DNA of 64,000 nucleotides from Treponema sp. (GCA_009777995.1 WRKT01000005.1:1-64000), one strand, 5' to 3'; counted from the first letter of the stretch, positions 25,808 to 34,991 are shown. The notes: generated by a model not told the origin, from the letters alone. Numbers and translations: made by a program.

Positions 25808-28800
25808 AACCGGGAGGGGCAAGCTCTTCCCATCGGGATTGCTCGAAAATATCGCTATCAATTCTAAGGAAAAAGTGATGATTAAAGCCCGGCACAGGGT
25901 TTAGGCTGTTCTGGATATTAAGGAATGCGGGATTTACCCCGGGGGCATTAATATCCATGCCGGGACGCATCCTGAACATGGTTATGGGGCTCCTTGTAAC
26001 AATATCCCAGGCCCTAAGTGAATCGGAGAAATAGCCCTGGGCACGGACACGGTAAATATTGTCGCCTGTGCGCTCTGTAAGGGCCTCAAGGGTCACCCCA
26101 AGGTTATTCCTTGCAATCATAAGGCGCTCGGTATAATCAAGCATGCTGACATCGTCTGTGGGCGTGATAACGGGGAAAAGCTCACGATCGGCATCCAGTA
26201 TCTCAAGGAGCTTATCGTAATAGCCCTGGGCCGCAAAATAGTTACCCCTCATGAAAGAAACATTCCCAAGAGCATAAAGCACGCGGTGGTTAAGGGGGAC
26301 TATGTGGTGGGCCTCTGTAAGACGCTCAAGGGCAGGGCCCCATTGCCTAAGCTGATAATGTGCCGCGCCCATGCGGTAATGCACTTCGGGCGGTGCCCAG
26401 CCGTGCTGTTCACTTAGATTATAGTAATAAAGGGCATTCTGCATGTTCCCGTCTCTTGTGAAGAATGCCAAATCTCCCATATCTGCATAAAGCCTGCCAA
26501 ACTCGGGCGATTGATTCGCTAAACGACGGGCAAGAGCGGTTTGGTAAAGAGTTATCCCCTTCTCAAGCTGCTCTTCGGCGGGGAAGAATTCCCTTCTTTG
26601 GATAAGCAGGTCTGCATAACGCCTTAGGGCAAGTATATTATACCTGATGCGCCTGGGGGTTTCTTCTCTTACAAAATCAAATACCCGCAATGCAAGCTCT
26701 AACGAAGACCTTTCATCATCATAATTCCCGTATAGCTCATAGTATCTTGCAAGATGATAATAGGTCTCAGGCAGCATTGGATCCTGTTGGACCGATCTTA
26801 CAAGGATATCTCTTATCCCTGTTATATTCCCAAGAAACTCATGTGGTACCTGCCGTCTCGGCCCGCCGGGACCGAAGTTCCCTTCAGGCACTCCATAGAG
26901 GCTTTCAATCCTTTTATCAAGGAAGTATCCACCAAGCTCGGTAAGGGTGGATGCAGAGATCGGATTGCCGAATTCCATGAAATGCGGCTGGAGAAGGAGT
27001 ACCTGCTCAAGGTCATCTATTCGGATAAAGTATTTTAGCATTCGCTCAAGCAACGGGTCTGAGCTGCCAAAACGTTCCATGTATATTGCAAAGGCCTGAC
27101 GCGCATACTCAAGGCGTGAAGGATCGTAATCACCCCAAATTAGGTTAATATCCCCGACTGCAAGGAGGGCTTCTCTATCCCAAGGGTTATGATCAAGGAT
27201 GTTTCGCCTTATTACCCAGTCGGCAAGCTCATAATTTCCGATATAGTACGTCAGCAGCTCTGCATATTCTAAAACTGCCGTCTTATCGGGAATCCCCCGC
27301 CTGCTTTTTGTTGCGGAGTAGGTGAACAATTCCAGATACTTTTCTTCCGCAAGGGTATACTGCCTTGCATCCCTAAAGGCTCTTGCATAGGTGAAGAACC
27401 AGATCTGTCTTTCGTGTATTCCAAAGGCCTCCCAGAACCGCTCATTTGCCCTTGAATATTCCCCCGCTTCTATCCTTTCAATGCCCATTTTATAAATTCT
27501 GTCTGCTCTTATGGGCTTATAAATAAACTGCCAGCATAGATAGGCAATCGAGAAAACGAGTGCACCGAAGAGCATGAACATCTTTAGGACGGGCAGGAAA
27601 TTGTGGACAAATATATAGGCGAAGCTTGCCTGCTCCGCTTCCAGGGCTTCACCTGAAAGCTTTTGAAAGTCCCTGTGAATGGTTATTGTGCGGTCAAGCA
27701 GCCTTCCTGCCAGCTCGGCAGTTTCAACGGCTGATGCCCCGCCCACGAGGAGGGCAACCAGTTTGGACATTTTGTCCGGCGCCACAGCCTGCTCTGCGAT
27801 GAGTTCTTGGCAGGCAACCCTTAGATTAAGAGGATAGGATGATAGGGTGGTTAGGAATTTTTCAAGTTCATCGCTTGTAAGGTTTATTTCATCGATTTCC
27901 GCACCCGCTCCCGCCTCTTCCGGGGCAAGGACGGATTCATCGAAATCCATTCCGGGAATCGGGAAATCTTCTACTTTATCAAAATTATCCCCAAGACCAA
28001 ACTCGGTGGAAGCATAATCGGGATCAAAACTGTCAAAGGTATCGCCCGGGATTTCTTCGAGGAAGGCTTCGGTATTAAAATTCTGGAATTCTTCATCAAA
28101 ATCCTGACTGTCATCGCCTACAATGGGCTGACTCACGACAGCTTCGGATTCGAGAGGCTCATCACTTATATTATAATCATCAAGGTTTGTATCGTCTTGG
28201 CTGAAATCGGGCGGGGTAAAGTCTTCAAAAGCCGTATCCTCGGTATCGGTAGAGTCTGCCGGCTCCTCGCCCAATTCCGTATCGGCAAAATCCGCCAGTT
28301 CTTCGCCAAACTCTGTGTCGGTAAAATCTGTCGGCGCCTCGCCAAAGTCCGTATCGGTAAAATCTACCGGCTCCTCGCTCGGTTCAAAATCCGAAAGGCC
28401 CATATCTCCAAGGTCTTCGGATTCTCCAAAGCTCTCCATTGGAGTTTCAATGTCTTCAATAGGGCTTTCCGGTTCTTCAAAAGAACTTTCAAGGTCTCCA
28501 AAATCGAAAGTTTCTGTGGTCTCTTCAATATCTGCACTATCTTCGGGGGGGGCGCTTTCTATTTCTGCAGGGGTTTCAAGCTCTTCAGTGAACTCCTCAA
28601 GCAGGTCATCGGGAGGGGTAAAATCCTCGATGAAATCCTCTGTAAAATCTTCAATGAAGTCATCTTGTGGAAGGTCTTCTGTCGGCAAAATGTCCGCAGG
28701 CGGCTCAAGGTCCGTGAGTGATTCAAAGCCCGTGGCAGACTCAAGGTCCGTAGCCGGCTCAAAGTCCGTTGCCGGCTCAAGGTCCGTAGCCGGCTGAGCG

Positions 28801-29144
28801 TCCGCGGCCTCCTCAAAGTCAGCAAGCGACTCAAGACCCGGCTCTTCATCTTCGACAGGCTCAGTGTCATCAACAGAAAAAAGGTCGCTCATATTGCTGA
28901 AAAAGTCCTCTTCGCCTGCCGTATCAGCATCATCTTGAAGACTAGAGATATCAGTTAAATCATCACCGATTAATTCATCATCAGCGAGGTCAGGTTCGGA
29001 GACGGGTTCAGGGAGGGGAGCAGGTTCATGGTCGGGCAGAGCTAGGTCGTCAAACGGGAGTTTTAACTCTGTCAAAACTTGAGTCTCTGAACCTAGTCTA
29101 ACGAAAGAGGCCTTAAACTCTTTCAGCGCTTTTAATGACGGCAT
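25773..29144 (-). CDS. Large acidic TPR membrane protein, possible flagellar collar component
   Basis: A 1123-residue protein. Residues 1-30 are a conserved-looking helix (SLKALKEFKASFVRLGSE). Residues about 40-410 are very acidic and disordered, with six hexapeptides of the DLEPAT type (115-150) and four 12-residue units around FTDTEFGEE (257-304). A helical region (420-505) leads to one TM segment at about 516-541 (FLPVLKMFMLFGALVFSIAY). The C-terminal half is rich in TPR-like helix pairs (YHLARYYELYGNYDDERSSL, YALGNVSFMRGNYFAAQGYY). Topology and size recall spirochaete flagellar collar proteins (Flc), but that is a suggestion only. Confidence 0.7.
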   Translation of the reverse strand: MPSLKALKEFKASFVRLGSETQVLTELKLPFDDLALPDHEPAPLPEPVSEPDLADDELIGDDLTDISSLQDDADTAGEEDFFSNMSDLFSVDDTEPVEDEEPGLESLADFEEAADAQPATDLEPATDFEPATDLESATGFESLTDLEPPADILPTEDLPQDDFIEDFTEDFIEDFTPPDDLLEEFTEELETPAEIESAPPEDSADIEETTETFDFGDLESSFEEPESPIEDIETPMESFGESEDLGDMGLSDFEPSEEPVDFTDTDFGEAPTDFTDTEFGEELADFADTELGEEPADSTDTEDTAFEDFTPPDFSQDDTNLDDYNISDEPLESEAVVSQPIVGDDSQDFDEEFQNFNTEAFLEEIPGDTFDSFDPDYASTEFGLGDNFDKVEDFPIPGMDFDESVLAPEEAGAGAEIDEINLTSDELEKFLTTLSSYPLNLRVACQELIAEQAVAPDKMSKLVALLVGGASAVETAELAGRLLDRTITIHRDFQKLSGEALEAEQASFAYIFVHNFLPVLKMFMLFGALVFSIAYLCWQFIYKPIRADRIYKMGIERIEAGEYSRANERFWEAFGIHERQIWFFTYARAFRDARQYTLAEEKYLELFTYSATKSRRGIPDKTAVLEYAELLTYYIGNYELADWVIRRNILDHNPWDREALLAVGDINLIWGDYDPSRLEYARQAFAIYMERFGSSDPLLERMLKYFIRIDDLEQVLLLQPHFMEFGNPISASTLTELGGYFLDKRIESLYGVPEGNFGPGGPRRQVPHEFLGNITGIRDILVRSVQQDPMLPETYYHLARYYELYGNYDDERSSLELALRVFDFVREETPRRIRYNILALRRYADLLIQRREFFPAEEQLEKGITLYQTALARRLANQSPEFGRLYADMGDLAFFTRDGNMQNALYYYNLSEQHGWAPPEVHYRMGAAHYQLRQWGPALERLTEAHHIVPLNHRVLYALGNVSFMRGNYFAAQGYYDKLLEILDADRELFPVITPTDDVSMLDYTERLMIARNNLGVTLEALTERTGDNIYRVRAQGYFSDSLRAWDIVTRSPITMFRMRPGMDINAPGVNPAFLNIQNSLNPVPGFNHHFFLRIDSDIFEQSRWEELAPPGFSLSEGIHTGR

Positions 29145-29183
29145 ATTAAGATACTGAGTTATCCACCGATAATTGTAAAGAAT

Positions 29184-29930
29184 ATGATGAAAGCGTTCAT
29201 AACATCAGCGCTCCTTATAATTATTATCGGTAATATCGCGGCTGTCGATATAGGTTCTTATCATTTTATTGAACATATAAGGACAATATCTGAGCCCGGA
29301 AGGCCGGAAATACTGGGAGACGCAGTACTTTTTACGGCTTCCTCCTCATTCCGCCGGGTGGGCATCTCCTTCGCCCATGATAATTATGCACGGGTGCATT
29401 GGTTCAGCCACCTGATAATCCCCAGAGACCCTGCCGATTACGAAGTCAGCAGGAGGGAAAGAAGGGCTCTTGAGCCGAATATCGATTCGGGCATCCTTTT
29501 TCACCTGGAACCCATCCCCCCGAACATGAGAAACATGGATTATAGGATGGTAATTGATGGTCTTTGGACCGCCGACCCCCTTAATCCTTTAAGTATAACA
29601 GGTCCCCTTGGGATAGTTGAGTCCCGTGTTCCGCTTCCGTATATTCGCCAAAATTTTGCAGAACCCATTGCACCGGGGACTTATAGGTTTGAGTTCCGCG
29701 CAGTGCCGGGGGAAACTGTCACAGTTGGTGGAAGCTTTAATAACTGGGACCCCTTCATGTATGTGATGAGGGAAACAAGCCCGGGGCTATACACCCTTAC
29801 TCTCTCCCTTCCTCCGGGTAACTTCCAATACCTGTTTTTCCACCGGGGAGAGCAGCATATAGACCCGCAAAATACAAGAGTGCTTTACTCCCGCAACGGC
29901 AGGGAAGTCTCTGAGGGTACGATTCACTAA
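29184..29930 (+). CDS. Exported protein with CBM48/AMPK-like glycogen-binding domain
   Basis: A 248-residue protein with a signal peptide (FITSALLIIIIGNIAAVD, residues about 4-21). Residues about 165-248 match the carbohydrate-binding module 48 or AMPK beta fold: YRFEFRAVPGETVTVGGSF, NNWDPFMYVMRE, SPGLYTLTLSLPPGNFQYLF and the closing VDPQNTRV-like strand. The N-terminal 140 residues are unassigned. An exported CBM48-like domain is more likely a structural or glycan-binding module than part of a glycogen enzyme. It is divergent from the TPR gene with 39 bases between. Confidence 0.65.
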   Translation: MMKAFITSALLIIIIGNIAAVDIGSYHFIEHIRTISEPGRPEILGDAVLFTASSSFRRVGISFAHDNYARVHWFSHLIIPRDPADYEVSRRERRALEPNIDSGILFHLEPIPPNMRNMDYRMVIDGLWTADPLNPLSITGPLGIVESRVPLPYIRQNFAEPIAPGTYRFEFRAVPGETVTVGGSFNNWDPFMYVMRETSPGLYTLTLSLPPGNFQYLFFHRGEQHIDPQNTRVLYSRNGREVSEGTIH

Positions 29931-29978
29931 CGCATATCGGCTTGCTTATATACTAAAAATATATTATACAGACACATA

Positions 29979-31259
29979 ATGAACACTCAAAGTACTCAAA
30001 ACAAGGCACCGATTATTCTTGTTGCCTGTATCATGGTCAATTTGGCCATAGGTGTCCTCTATGCCTGGAGCGTAATGAAGGCAAGGCTGACCATGCCTGT
30101 TATAGACGGTGGTTTTGGATGGACTGTAAGTCAGGCAGGCTTCCCGTATTCACTTGCCATAATTGTCTTTGCTGTTGCACTGCTCATTGGCGGCCGCATC
30201 CAGGACAAGATCGGGCCGCGCCTTGTGGTAACGGCAGGCGGTGCCTTTGTCGGAATCGGGCTCGCACTTTCAGGTCTTGTCGGGAACAGCGTCATCGGCA
30301 TCACCCTATGCTTTGGCGTAATTGCTGCAACCGGCATGGGCTTCTGCTATGGCTGTGTCAGCCCCCCTGCCTTAAAGTGGTACCACCCGAGTAAGAAGGG
30401 CCTTGTAAGCGGACTTATAGTCGGCGGTTTCGGGCTCTCAGCTGTTTACTATGCACCGCTGACCACAAATCTTTTAAATAATTTTGGCATTTCAAGAGCA
30501 TTATTGATGATAGGGATCGGGACCTTTATTATAAGCGTATCCATTGCCCAATTGATAAAAAACCCGCCTGCCGGCTATGTTCCCGCCGCTCCTGCAGAAT
30601 CACCTAAAAGCGGACAGGCTGATTCCAAGGCTCCTCCCAAAACCGGTGCGCCTGCCGATGCGACATGGAGGGAAGCTCTTGGAACAAAGCGCTTCCGTAT
30701 GATGTTCCTCATGTTCCTTTTGGCATCCTCTGTCGGGCTCATGATTGTCGGAAACATGACTAAAATAGCTGAAGCCCAGCTTGGCATTAGGGATGCAGCC
30801 CTTCTTGCTTTAATTGTATCGTTCCTTGGAGTAACAAATACTCTTGGACGCGTTATGGGAGGCGTATTGTCGGACAAGATAGGCAGGATAAACTCTCTGT
30901 TTGTGGTCATATCCCTGCAGATGGTAAACATGTTCGCCTTCGCCTTCTACCAAAACCTATTCGCCCTGTCCATCGGAATAATTCTTGTGGGTTTCTGTTA
31001 CGGCACCCTGTTAAGCGTAATGCCGGCCCTCTGTGCAGATCTATACGGCCTAAAAAACTTCGGCATGAACTACGGCATCCTCTTCCTTGCATGGGGCTTC
31101 GCAGGAATCATTGCCCCATTAATTGCAGACAGTCTTTATGATGCAACCGGGAGCTTCAATACAGCCTATATAATCTGTGCAATTATGATGGGTGCAATGG
31201 TCTTTGTAAATTATCTTTTGAAAAGAGACATTGAAAAGGGAAGCAAAGCAGCAATATGA
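29979..31259 (+). CDS. OFA-family MFS transporter
   Basis: A 426-residue, 12-TM protein. VNLAIGVLYAWSVMKARL and the following PFSLAIIVFA-like helix are the hallmark start of the oxalate/formate antiporter branch. GGRIQDKIGPRLVVTAGG is the MFS loop 2-3 motif, repeated as GGVLSDKIGRINSLFVV in the second half. A cytoplasmic loop rich in Ala/Pro/Lys lies near residues 195-230. Substrate likely a small carboxylate. It overlaps the NIF3 gene by 4 bases and heads a three-gene operon with a ketopantoate reductase-like gene. Confidence 0.85.
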   Translation: MNTQSTQNKAPIILVACIMVNLAIGVLYAWSVMKARLTMPVIDGGFGWTVSQAGFPYSLAIIVFAVALLIGGRIQDKIGPRLVVTAGGAFVGIGLALSGLVGNSVIGITLCFGVIAATGMGFCYGCVSPPALKWYHPSKKGLVSGLIVGGFGLSAVYYAPLTTNLLNNFGISRALLMIGIGTFIISVSIAQLIKNPPAGYVPAAPAESPKSGQADSKAPPKTGAPADATWREALGTKRFRMMFLMFLLASSVGLMIVGNMTKIAEAQLGIRDAALLALIVSFLGVTNTLGRVMGGVLSDKIGRINSLFVVISLQMVNMFAFAFYQNLFALSIGIILVGFCYGTLLSVMPALCADLYGLKNFGMNYGILFLAWGFAGIIAPLIADSLYDATGSFNTAYIICAIMMGAMVFVNYLLKRDIEKGSKAAI

Positions 31260-32104
31260 AAGCCAAAGATCTGTATAAGCGTCTTGACGATGACTTTATT
31301 AAGCCCGGCCTCACTGATGACTGGTTCCAATACATGCCGGAGCTTGGCGAATATATATGCGATAGCTTTAAAGAGAAGAACATGGGGCTTGTATGCGATT
31401 TTGCAGAAACCATTAACGAGGTTTATACGGCAGTATTTCCATCGGAAGGGGTGTTTAAAAAGCTAATCAATTCCACAGAAAATGCCATGCTATTCGTACA
31501 TCATGCTTCAATTTGGGATTTAAGAAAGTCACCTGTCGGTTTCTATAACATGAATGCCTCATTGCTTGAAAAGTTAAGAGAAAAGAGAATTTCGATTTAC
31601 TGTCTGCATGTGCCTCTTGATAATTTTAGCGATTATTCAACGAGTAAATCTCTTGCAGATGCCCTTGGCCTTGAAATCGTTAAGCCCTTTGTGAAATACA
31701 GGGGAAGCTTATCGGGGGTAATCGGAAAAACTAAGTGTAAAACAATAGAAGAATTGCAGAAAGTATACTCCGATACAGTGGGGCACGAAACAAAGCTCTA
31801 TAAATACGGAGATAGTGTTATAAAAGATAACAATGTCGGCGTATGTGCGGGCGGCGGGAACAATGTTTTTGTCGTAGAAGAATTACTTGAAAATGACATA
31901 AAAGTTTTAATTACAGGAGTCTCCGTGAAAAATGATCATTCTGCGGAGACCCATGCCCTCGAGGAAAAGAATAAAATAAACGTGATTGGAGGAACCCATT
32001 ATTCCACAGAAAAGTTTGCATGCATTGCAATGTGCAAATATTTTACGGGATTGGGCTTAAAGGCAGAGTTTATTAAAGATTCACCTTGCATGGAAGATAT
32101 TTAA
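31256..32104 (+). CDS. NIF3/DUF34 family protein
   Basis: A 282-residue protein. The dinuclear metal site of NIF3 proteins is visible as LFVHHASIWD, YCLHVPLDNF, VCAGGGNN and the late GGTHYSTEKFA (His and Glu ligands). Sequence length is slightly above the usual 250. The family is widespread, linked to GTP cyclohydrolase-like or repair functions, but its reaction is unsettled. It is translationally coupled to the OFA transporter and followed 9 bases later by the PanE-like gene. Confidence 0.85.
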   Translation: MKAKDLYKRLDDDFIKPGLTDDWFQYMPELGEYICDSFKEKNMGLVCDFAETINEVYTAVFPSEGVFKKLINSTENAMLFVHHASIWDLRKSPVGFYNMNASLLEKLREKRISIYCLHVPLDNFSDYSTSKSLADALGLEIVKPFVKYRGSLSGVIGKTKCKTIEELQKVYSDTVGHETKLYKYGDSVIKDNNVGVCAGGGNNVFVVEELLENDIKVLITGVSVKNDHSAETHALEEKNKINVIGGTHYSTEKFACIAMCKYFTGLGLKAEFIKDSPCMEDI

Positions 32105-32113
32105 GGTAATAAC

Positions 32114-33037
32114 ATGAAAATCAATTCTGTCCTGATTGCGGGAGCCGGTGCTATCGGTCTTCCTACAGCAGAGACAATCTTTAAAGCAGACCCCGGTTGC
32201 ATTTCCATCCTTGCAAAGGGAGAACGCTTTGAGCGTTATTCGAAAAACGGCTTTTGGGTAAACGGTGAAAAGCTTCCTCTAAGGTTAACCGAAGGTGAAG
32301 AATCTGACTTGATTATCGTTTCTTGTAAGTTCCACCATCTTAAACAGGTTATCGAAGACATTAGACCCTCTGTCGGAAAAGACACAATAATCCTCTCGCT
32401 TCTAAACGGAATATCGAGCGAGGAAATTATCGGGGAAAAGCTGGGCCGCGAGCGCATTCCCCTTGCGATGATCATTGGTACAGATGCACACCACGAAAAC
32501 GGGCAGGCAAGTTACCACAGGAAGGGCACCATTCACTTCGGTGATGCTAATGGGAAGAACGGAGAGAGAGAAGAGGCGGTCGCAGAGTTTTTTACCCGCA
32601 CGGGGGTCGAGTTTAAACTAGAGCAGAACATGAGGCGCTCTCTTTGGTATAAATACATGTTTAATGTCGGCGGGAATCAGACTACGGCAATACTAAGACT
32701 TCCCTATGCTGCACTCCAGAGCAAGGGAAACCCGGGTGAAATTCCTGAAGCCCGCATTCTCTTTGAAAAGGGCATGAGGGAAGTAATCACAATTGCAAAT
32801 GCCGAGGGCATAGATTTAAACGAAGGTGACATTGAAAGCATTAACCAAATGCTTAATGTTTTTAATCCCGATGCCACCACTTCCATGTGTCAGGATGTAC
32901 TTGCAGGCAGAAAAACAGAACTGGAAATGTTCAGCTTAACGATGATAGAGCTTGGGAAAAAGCATAATATTCCGGTACCGATAAACGAGATTTTTTATCT
33001 GCAGCTTAAAACAATTGAACAATCACAAAGGCCGTAA
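32114..33037 (+). CDS. Ketopantoate reductase (ApbA/PanE family)
   Basis: A 307-residue protein. The NADPH-binding motif is LIAGAGAIGLPTAETI near residues 7-22, followed by the RF-like substrate segment and the C-terminal helical domain with KYMFNVGGNQTTAILRLPY, which carries the conserved Lys and Asn, and TSMCQDVLAGRKTELE. It would reduce 2-dehydropantoate to pantoate, but paralogues act on other 2-keto acids. The operon with an OFA carboxylate transporter and NIF3 protein leaves room for such a different substrate. Confidence 0.85.
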   Translation: MKINSVLIAGAGAIGLPTAETIFKADPGCISILAKGERFERYSKNGFWVNGEKLPLRLTEGEESDLIIVSCKFHHLKQVIEDIRPSVGKDTIILSLLNGISSEEIIGEKLGRERIPLAMIIGTDAHHENGQASYHRKGTIHFGDANGKNGEREEAVAEFFTRTGVEFKLEQNMRRSLWYKYMFNVGGNQTTAILRLPYAALQSKGNPGEIPEARILFEKGMREVITIANAEGIDLNEGDIESINQMLNVFNPDATTSMCQDVLAGRKTELEMFSLTMIELGKKHNIPVPINEIFYLQLKTIEQSQRP

Positions 33038-33065
33038 TGGAAGTAAATAGTCAAGACACGAAGGC

Positions 33066-33932
33066 TCAGATTTTTCGCACATCCCTCCGCCTGTAAACGT
33101 TTTCAAGAAAAATAGCAACCCCGTCTTCGGAACAGGCACCCAGGATTAGATCCACCTTTTGCCTTACGACATCCTTAGCACCGGCCGGAGCTGCGGAAAA
33201 GCCTGCGACATCAAACATGGGCAAATCGTTTTCTTCATCCCCTATTGCAATAACTTCTTCCGGCTTAAACCCGTATAATTCCATAATTGTTTTAAGCCCC
33301 CTGCCCTTTGAAGCCCCTGCATTCATCACTTCCAAAAAAGTCTCGGATGTCTTCGCAATATAGACAGTTTTCCCTAAACGCTCTTCAAGGCGAGGCCTTA
33401 TTGTCGAAAGTATCTCAGGTTCTGCCAGAAACATGATTTTTATACAACCGGCAAAGTTCGGGCGGAGCATTGCCTTTTTTATGTCGCCAATTTCTGCAAG
33501 CACCTTTGTATGCTCGTAATATTCGTTCCTTTCAGGATAATCCATCTCTGCCATAAGTATGGTCTGCGCAGAACCTGCCCCTGCTAAAAAATAAACTTGG
33601 CAATAAATTCCGGCTTCCCTTGCAAGGTCCACACAGAACTCGGCAGCCCCTGTATCAAGGGGAATGGAACTTAAGACCTTGGACTGCGGCATTTCGACAA
33701 CCATTGCGCCATTGAGGTAAACCATCGGCCCTTCCGCTCCGAGTGAAAGACGATATGGCTCAGCAGATTCTAAAGACCTGCCTGTTGCAATAATGACCTT
33801 AATTCCTTTTTTAATGCAGGTTTTTACGGCCGCTATTGTTCTTTTTGACAATAGTGCTCCGTGCGGTAAAATGGTGCCGTCAAGATCAAGGGCTATTGCC
33901 TTAATGCATTTTGGGTCTATTGAGAATGACAT
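33066..33932 (-). CDS. Cof-type HAD-IIB phosphatase
   Basis: A 288-residue protein. HAD motif I is ALDLDGTILPHG, motif II IIATGRS, motif III region RGLKTIMELYGF and motif IV AIGDEENDLPMFDVAG. The type IIB cap lies between about 85 and 190. Such enzymes dephosphorylate sugar phosphates, flavin mononucleotide or other small metabolites. It faces the panE-like gene convergently with 28 bases between and is divergent from ccdA. Substrate unknown. Confidence 0.88.
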   Translation of the reverse strand: MSFSIDPKCIKAIALDLDGTILPHGALLSKRTIAAVKTCIKKGIKVIIATGRSLESAEPYRLSLGAEGPMVYLNGAMVVEMPQSKVLSSIPLDTGAAEFCVDLAREAGIYCQVYFLAGAGSAQTILMAEMDYPERNEYYEHTKVLAEIGDIKKAMLRPNFAGCIKIMFLAEPEILSTIRPRLEERLGKTVYIAKTSETFLEVMNAGASKGRGLKTIMELYGFKPEEVIAIGDEENDLPMFDVAGFSAAPAGAKDVVRQKVDLILGACSEDGVAIFLENVYRRRDVRKI

Positions 33933-33958
33933 TAGAAGAGTATAGATTAATTATAAGA

Positions 33959-34669
33959 ATGATTGAAGATATATCGCTTGGTCTTAACGCAGGTATAGCA
34001 TTCAGCGCGGGCCTGCTTGCCTTTCTTTCCCCCTGCATACTGCCCCTGATACCGTCATATCTTGGCATCCTTGGCGGCGTTGGTATTCAGCAAAAAGGCC
34101 GCCTTGTTTTAACGGCCACTTGCTTCGTGCTGGGTTTCAGTGTTCTGTTTATAGCCTTTGGGGTGGTGATGTCCACCACCTTTCTGCTTATGGGCGGTGT
34201 TTTAAGGTATATTAATATTGCAGCGGGGATAATCGTAATAATCCTCGGGCTGAATATACTATTCGACTTTTTATCATTTTTAAACTATGAAAAGCGCCCG
34301 TTTCTGGAAAAAAGTACCCGGGGTATTACGGCAGGGAAAATCCCGGGGCCGATTTCAGCCTTCCTCGCAGGAGCAGCCTTCGGAGCCGGCTGGACCCCGT
34401 GCATCGGGCCAATCCTTACTTCAATACTGTTCATGGCGAGCTATGGCGGGCAAACAGGAACTGCAATAATTTATCTGGCCCTATTCTCGGCGGGGCTTGG
34501 CCTCCCCTTCATCCTTGCAGGCATCTTTTTTGAGAAATTCATTAAAATCAGCTCCCGACTCCGCTCCCGGCTGCTCCTGATACGGCGCATTAGTGGAATT
34601 TTATTGATTATTATTGGAATAATGATATTAACAGGCCAATATTCAGCCCTAACAATGCGTTTACTTTAA
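33959..34669 (+). CDS. CcdA-type thiol-disulfide membrane transporter
   Basis: A protein of about 236 residues with six TM segments. Both redox cysteines are present, in LLAFLSPCILPLIPSYLG and FGAGWTPCIGPILTS, each next to a proline as in CcdA/DsbD. It moves electrons from cytoplasmic thioredoxin to periplasmic thiol proteins. I prefer ATG 33959 because earlier in-frame starts (33911, 33926) overlap the divergent HAD start. It lies 55 bases upstream of a glutaredoxin-like selenoprotein; the TlpA-like selenoprotein lipoprotein at 41887 is a candidate outside partner. Confidence 0.87.
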   Translation: MIEDISLGLNAGIAFSAGLLAFLSPCILPLIPSYLGILGGVGIQQKGRLVLTATCFVLGFSVLFIAFGVVMSTTFLLMGGVLRYINIAAGIIVIILGLNILFDFLSFLNYEKRPFLEKSTRGITAGKIPGPISAFLAGAAFGAGWTPCIGPILTSILFMASYGGQTGTAIIYLALFSAGLGLPFILAGIFFEKFIKISSRLRSRLLLIRRISGILLIIIGIMILTGQYSALTMRLL

Positions 34670-34688
34670 TGAAGTATTCCGGTATAAT
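34660..34688 (+). promoter_or_regulatory. Promoter of the glutaredoxin-like selenoprotein gene
   Basis: TTTACT (34660-34665) and a perfect TATAAT (34683-34688) are separated by 17 bases. The -35 box overlaps the last codons of ccdA. Transcription would start near 34695, about 30 bases before the ATG, so the selenoprotein gene can be expressed apart from ccdA. Confidence 0.55.
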
Positions 34689-34724
34689 TCGGGGAGCATT
34701 TCAAATTTCACCTTGGAGGAACCT

Positions 34725-34991
34725 ATGAAGAAAATTGTAATCTACGGGCATAAACACTGACCCACCTGTGAACCAACAAAAGAGTTTCTTTTGAAGAAAA
34801 ATGTGCAGTTTGCATACCAGGACATGAGCGAAAATCTATTGGCTTTGAAGAACTTTGTGAATTTCCGGGAAGGCCGCAGTGAGTTTGACCCGTCAAGGGA
34901 GAAGGGTGCAATAGGCATCCCCTGCATAGTGGTAAACGACGGCGAAAAGGTCATAATCGGATTCAACGAGGAAGCCCTGAGCGAGCTTTAG
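34725..34991 (+). CDS. Glutaredoxin-like selenoprotein (Sec12, UPTC motif)
   Basis: Read through the in-frame TGA at 34758-34760 the gene encodes 88 residues: MKKIVIYGHKH, then Sec12, then PTCEPTKEFLLKK. The U-P-T-C block sits where glutaredoxins have C-P-x-C. The cis-proline region GAIGIPCIVV and the glycine-rich end VIIGFNEEAL complete the fold. GGAGGA lies four bases before the ATG. The part after TGA has no ribosome site or sensible start of its own, so a simple nonsense mutation is less likely than recoding. A SECIS-like hairpin at 34777-34793 follows. Standard gene callers would give a truncated 66-residue frame. SelA/SelB/tRNA-Sec must be elsewhere in the genome. Confidence 0.85.
34777..34793 (+). 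promoter_or_regulatory. Bacterial SECIS-like hairpin
   Basis: CAAAAGA (34777-34783) and TCTTTTG (34787-34793) form a perfect 7-bp stem with apical loop GTT. The stem begins 17 bases after the TGA and the loop G is the 24th base after it. Bacterial SECIS elements recognised by SelB have a short stem at this distance with G and U in the loop. Confidence 0.75.

Noticed and set aside
28197-28797. Long plus-strand frames opposite the acidic part of the TPR gene
   Set aside because: Their Ser/Val/Lys-rich repeats are the mirror of the acidic repeats on the coding strand; no ribosome site or independent support.
34758-34760. Plain nonsense mutation or sequencing error in the glutaredoxin-like gene
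   Set aside because: The TGA sits exactly at the redox residue, a hairpin follows at SECIS distance, and a second gene shows the same pattern at 42124.
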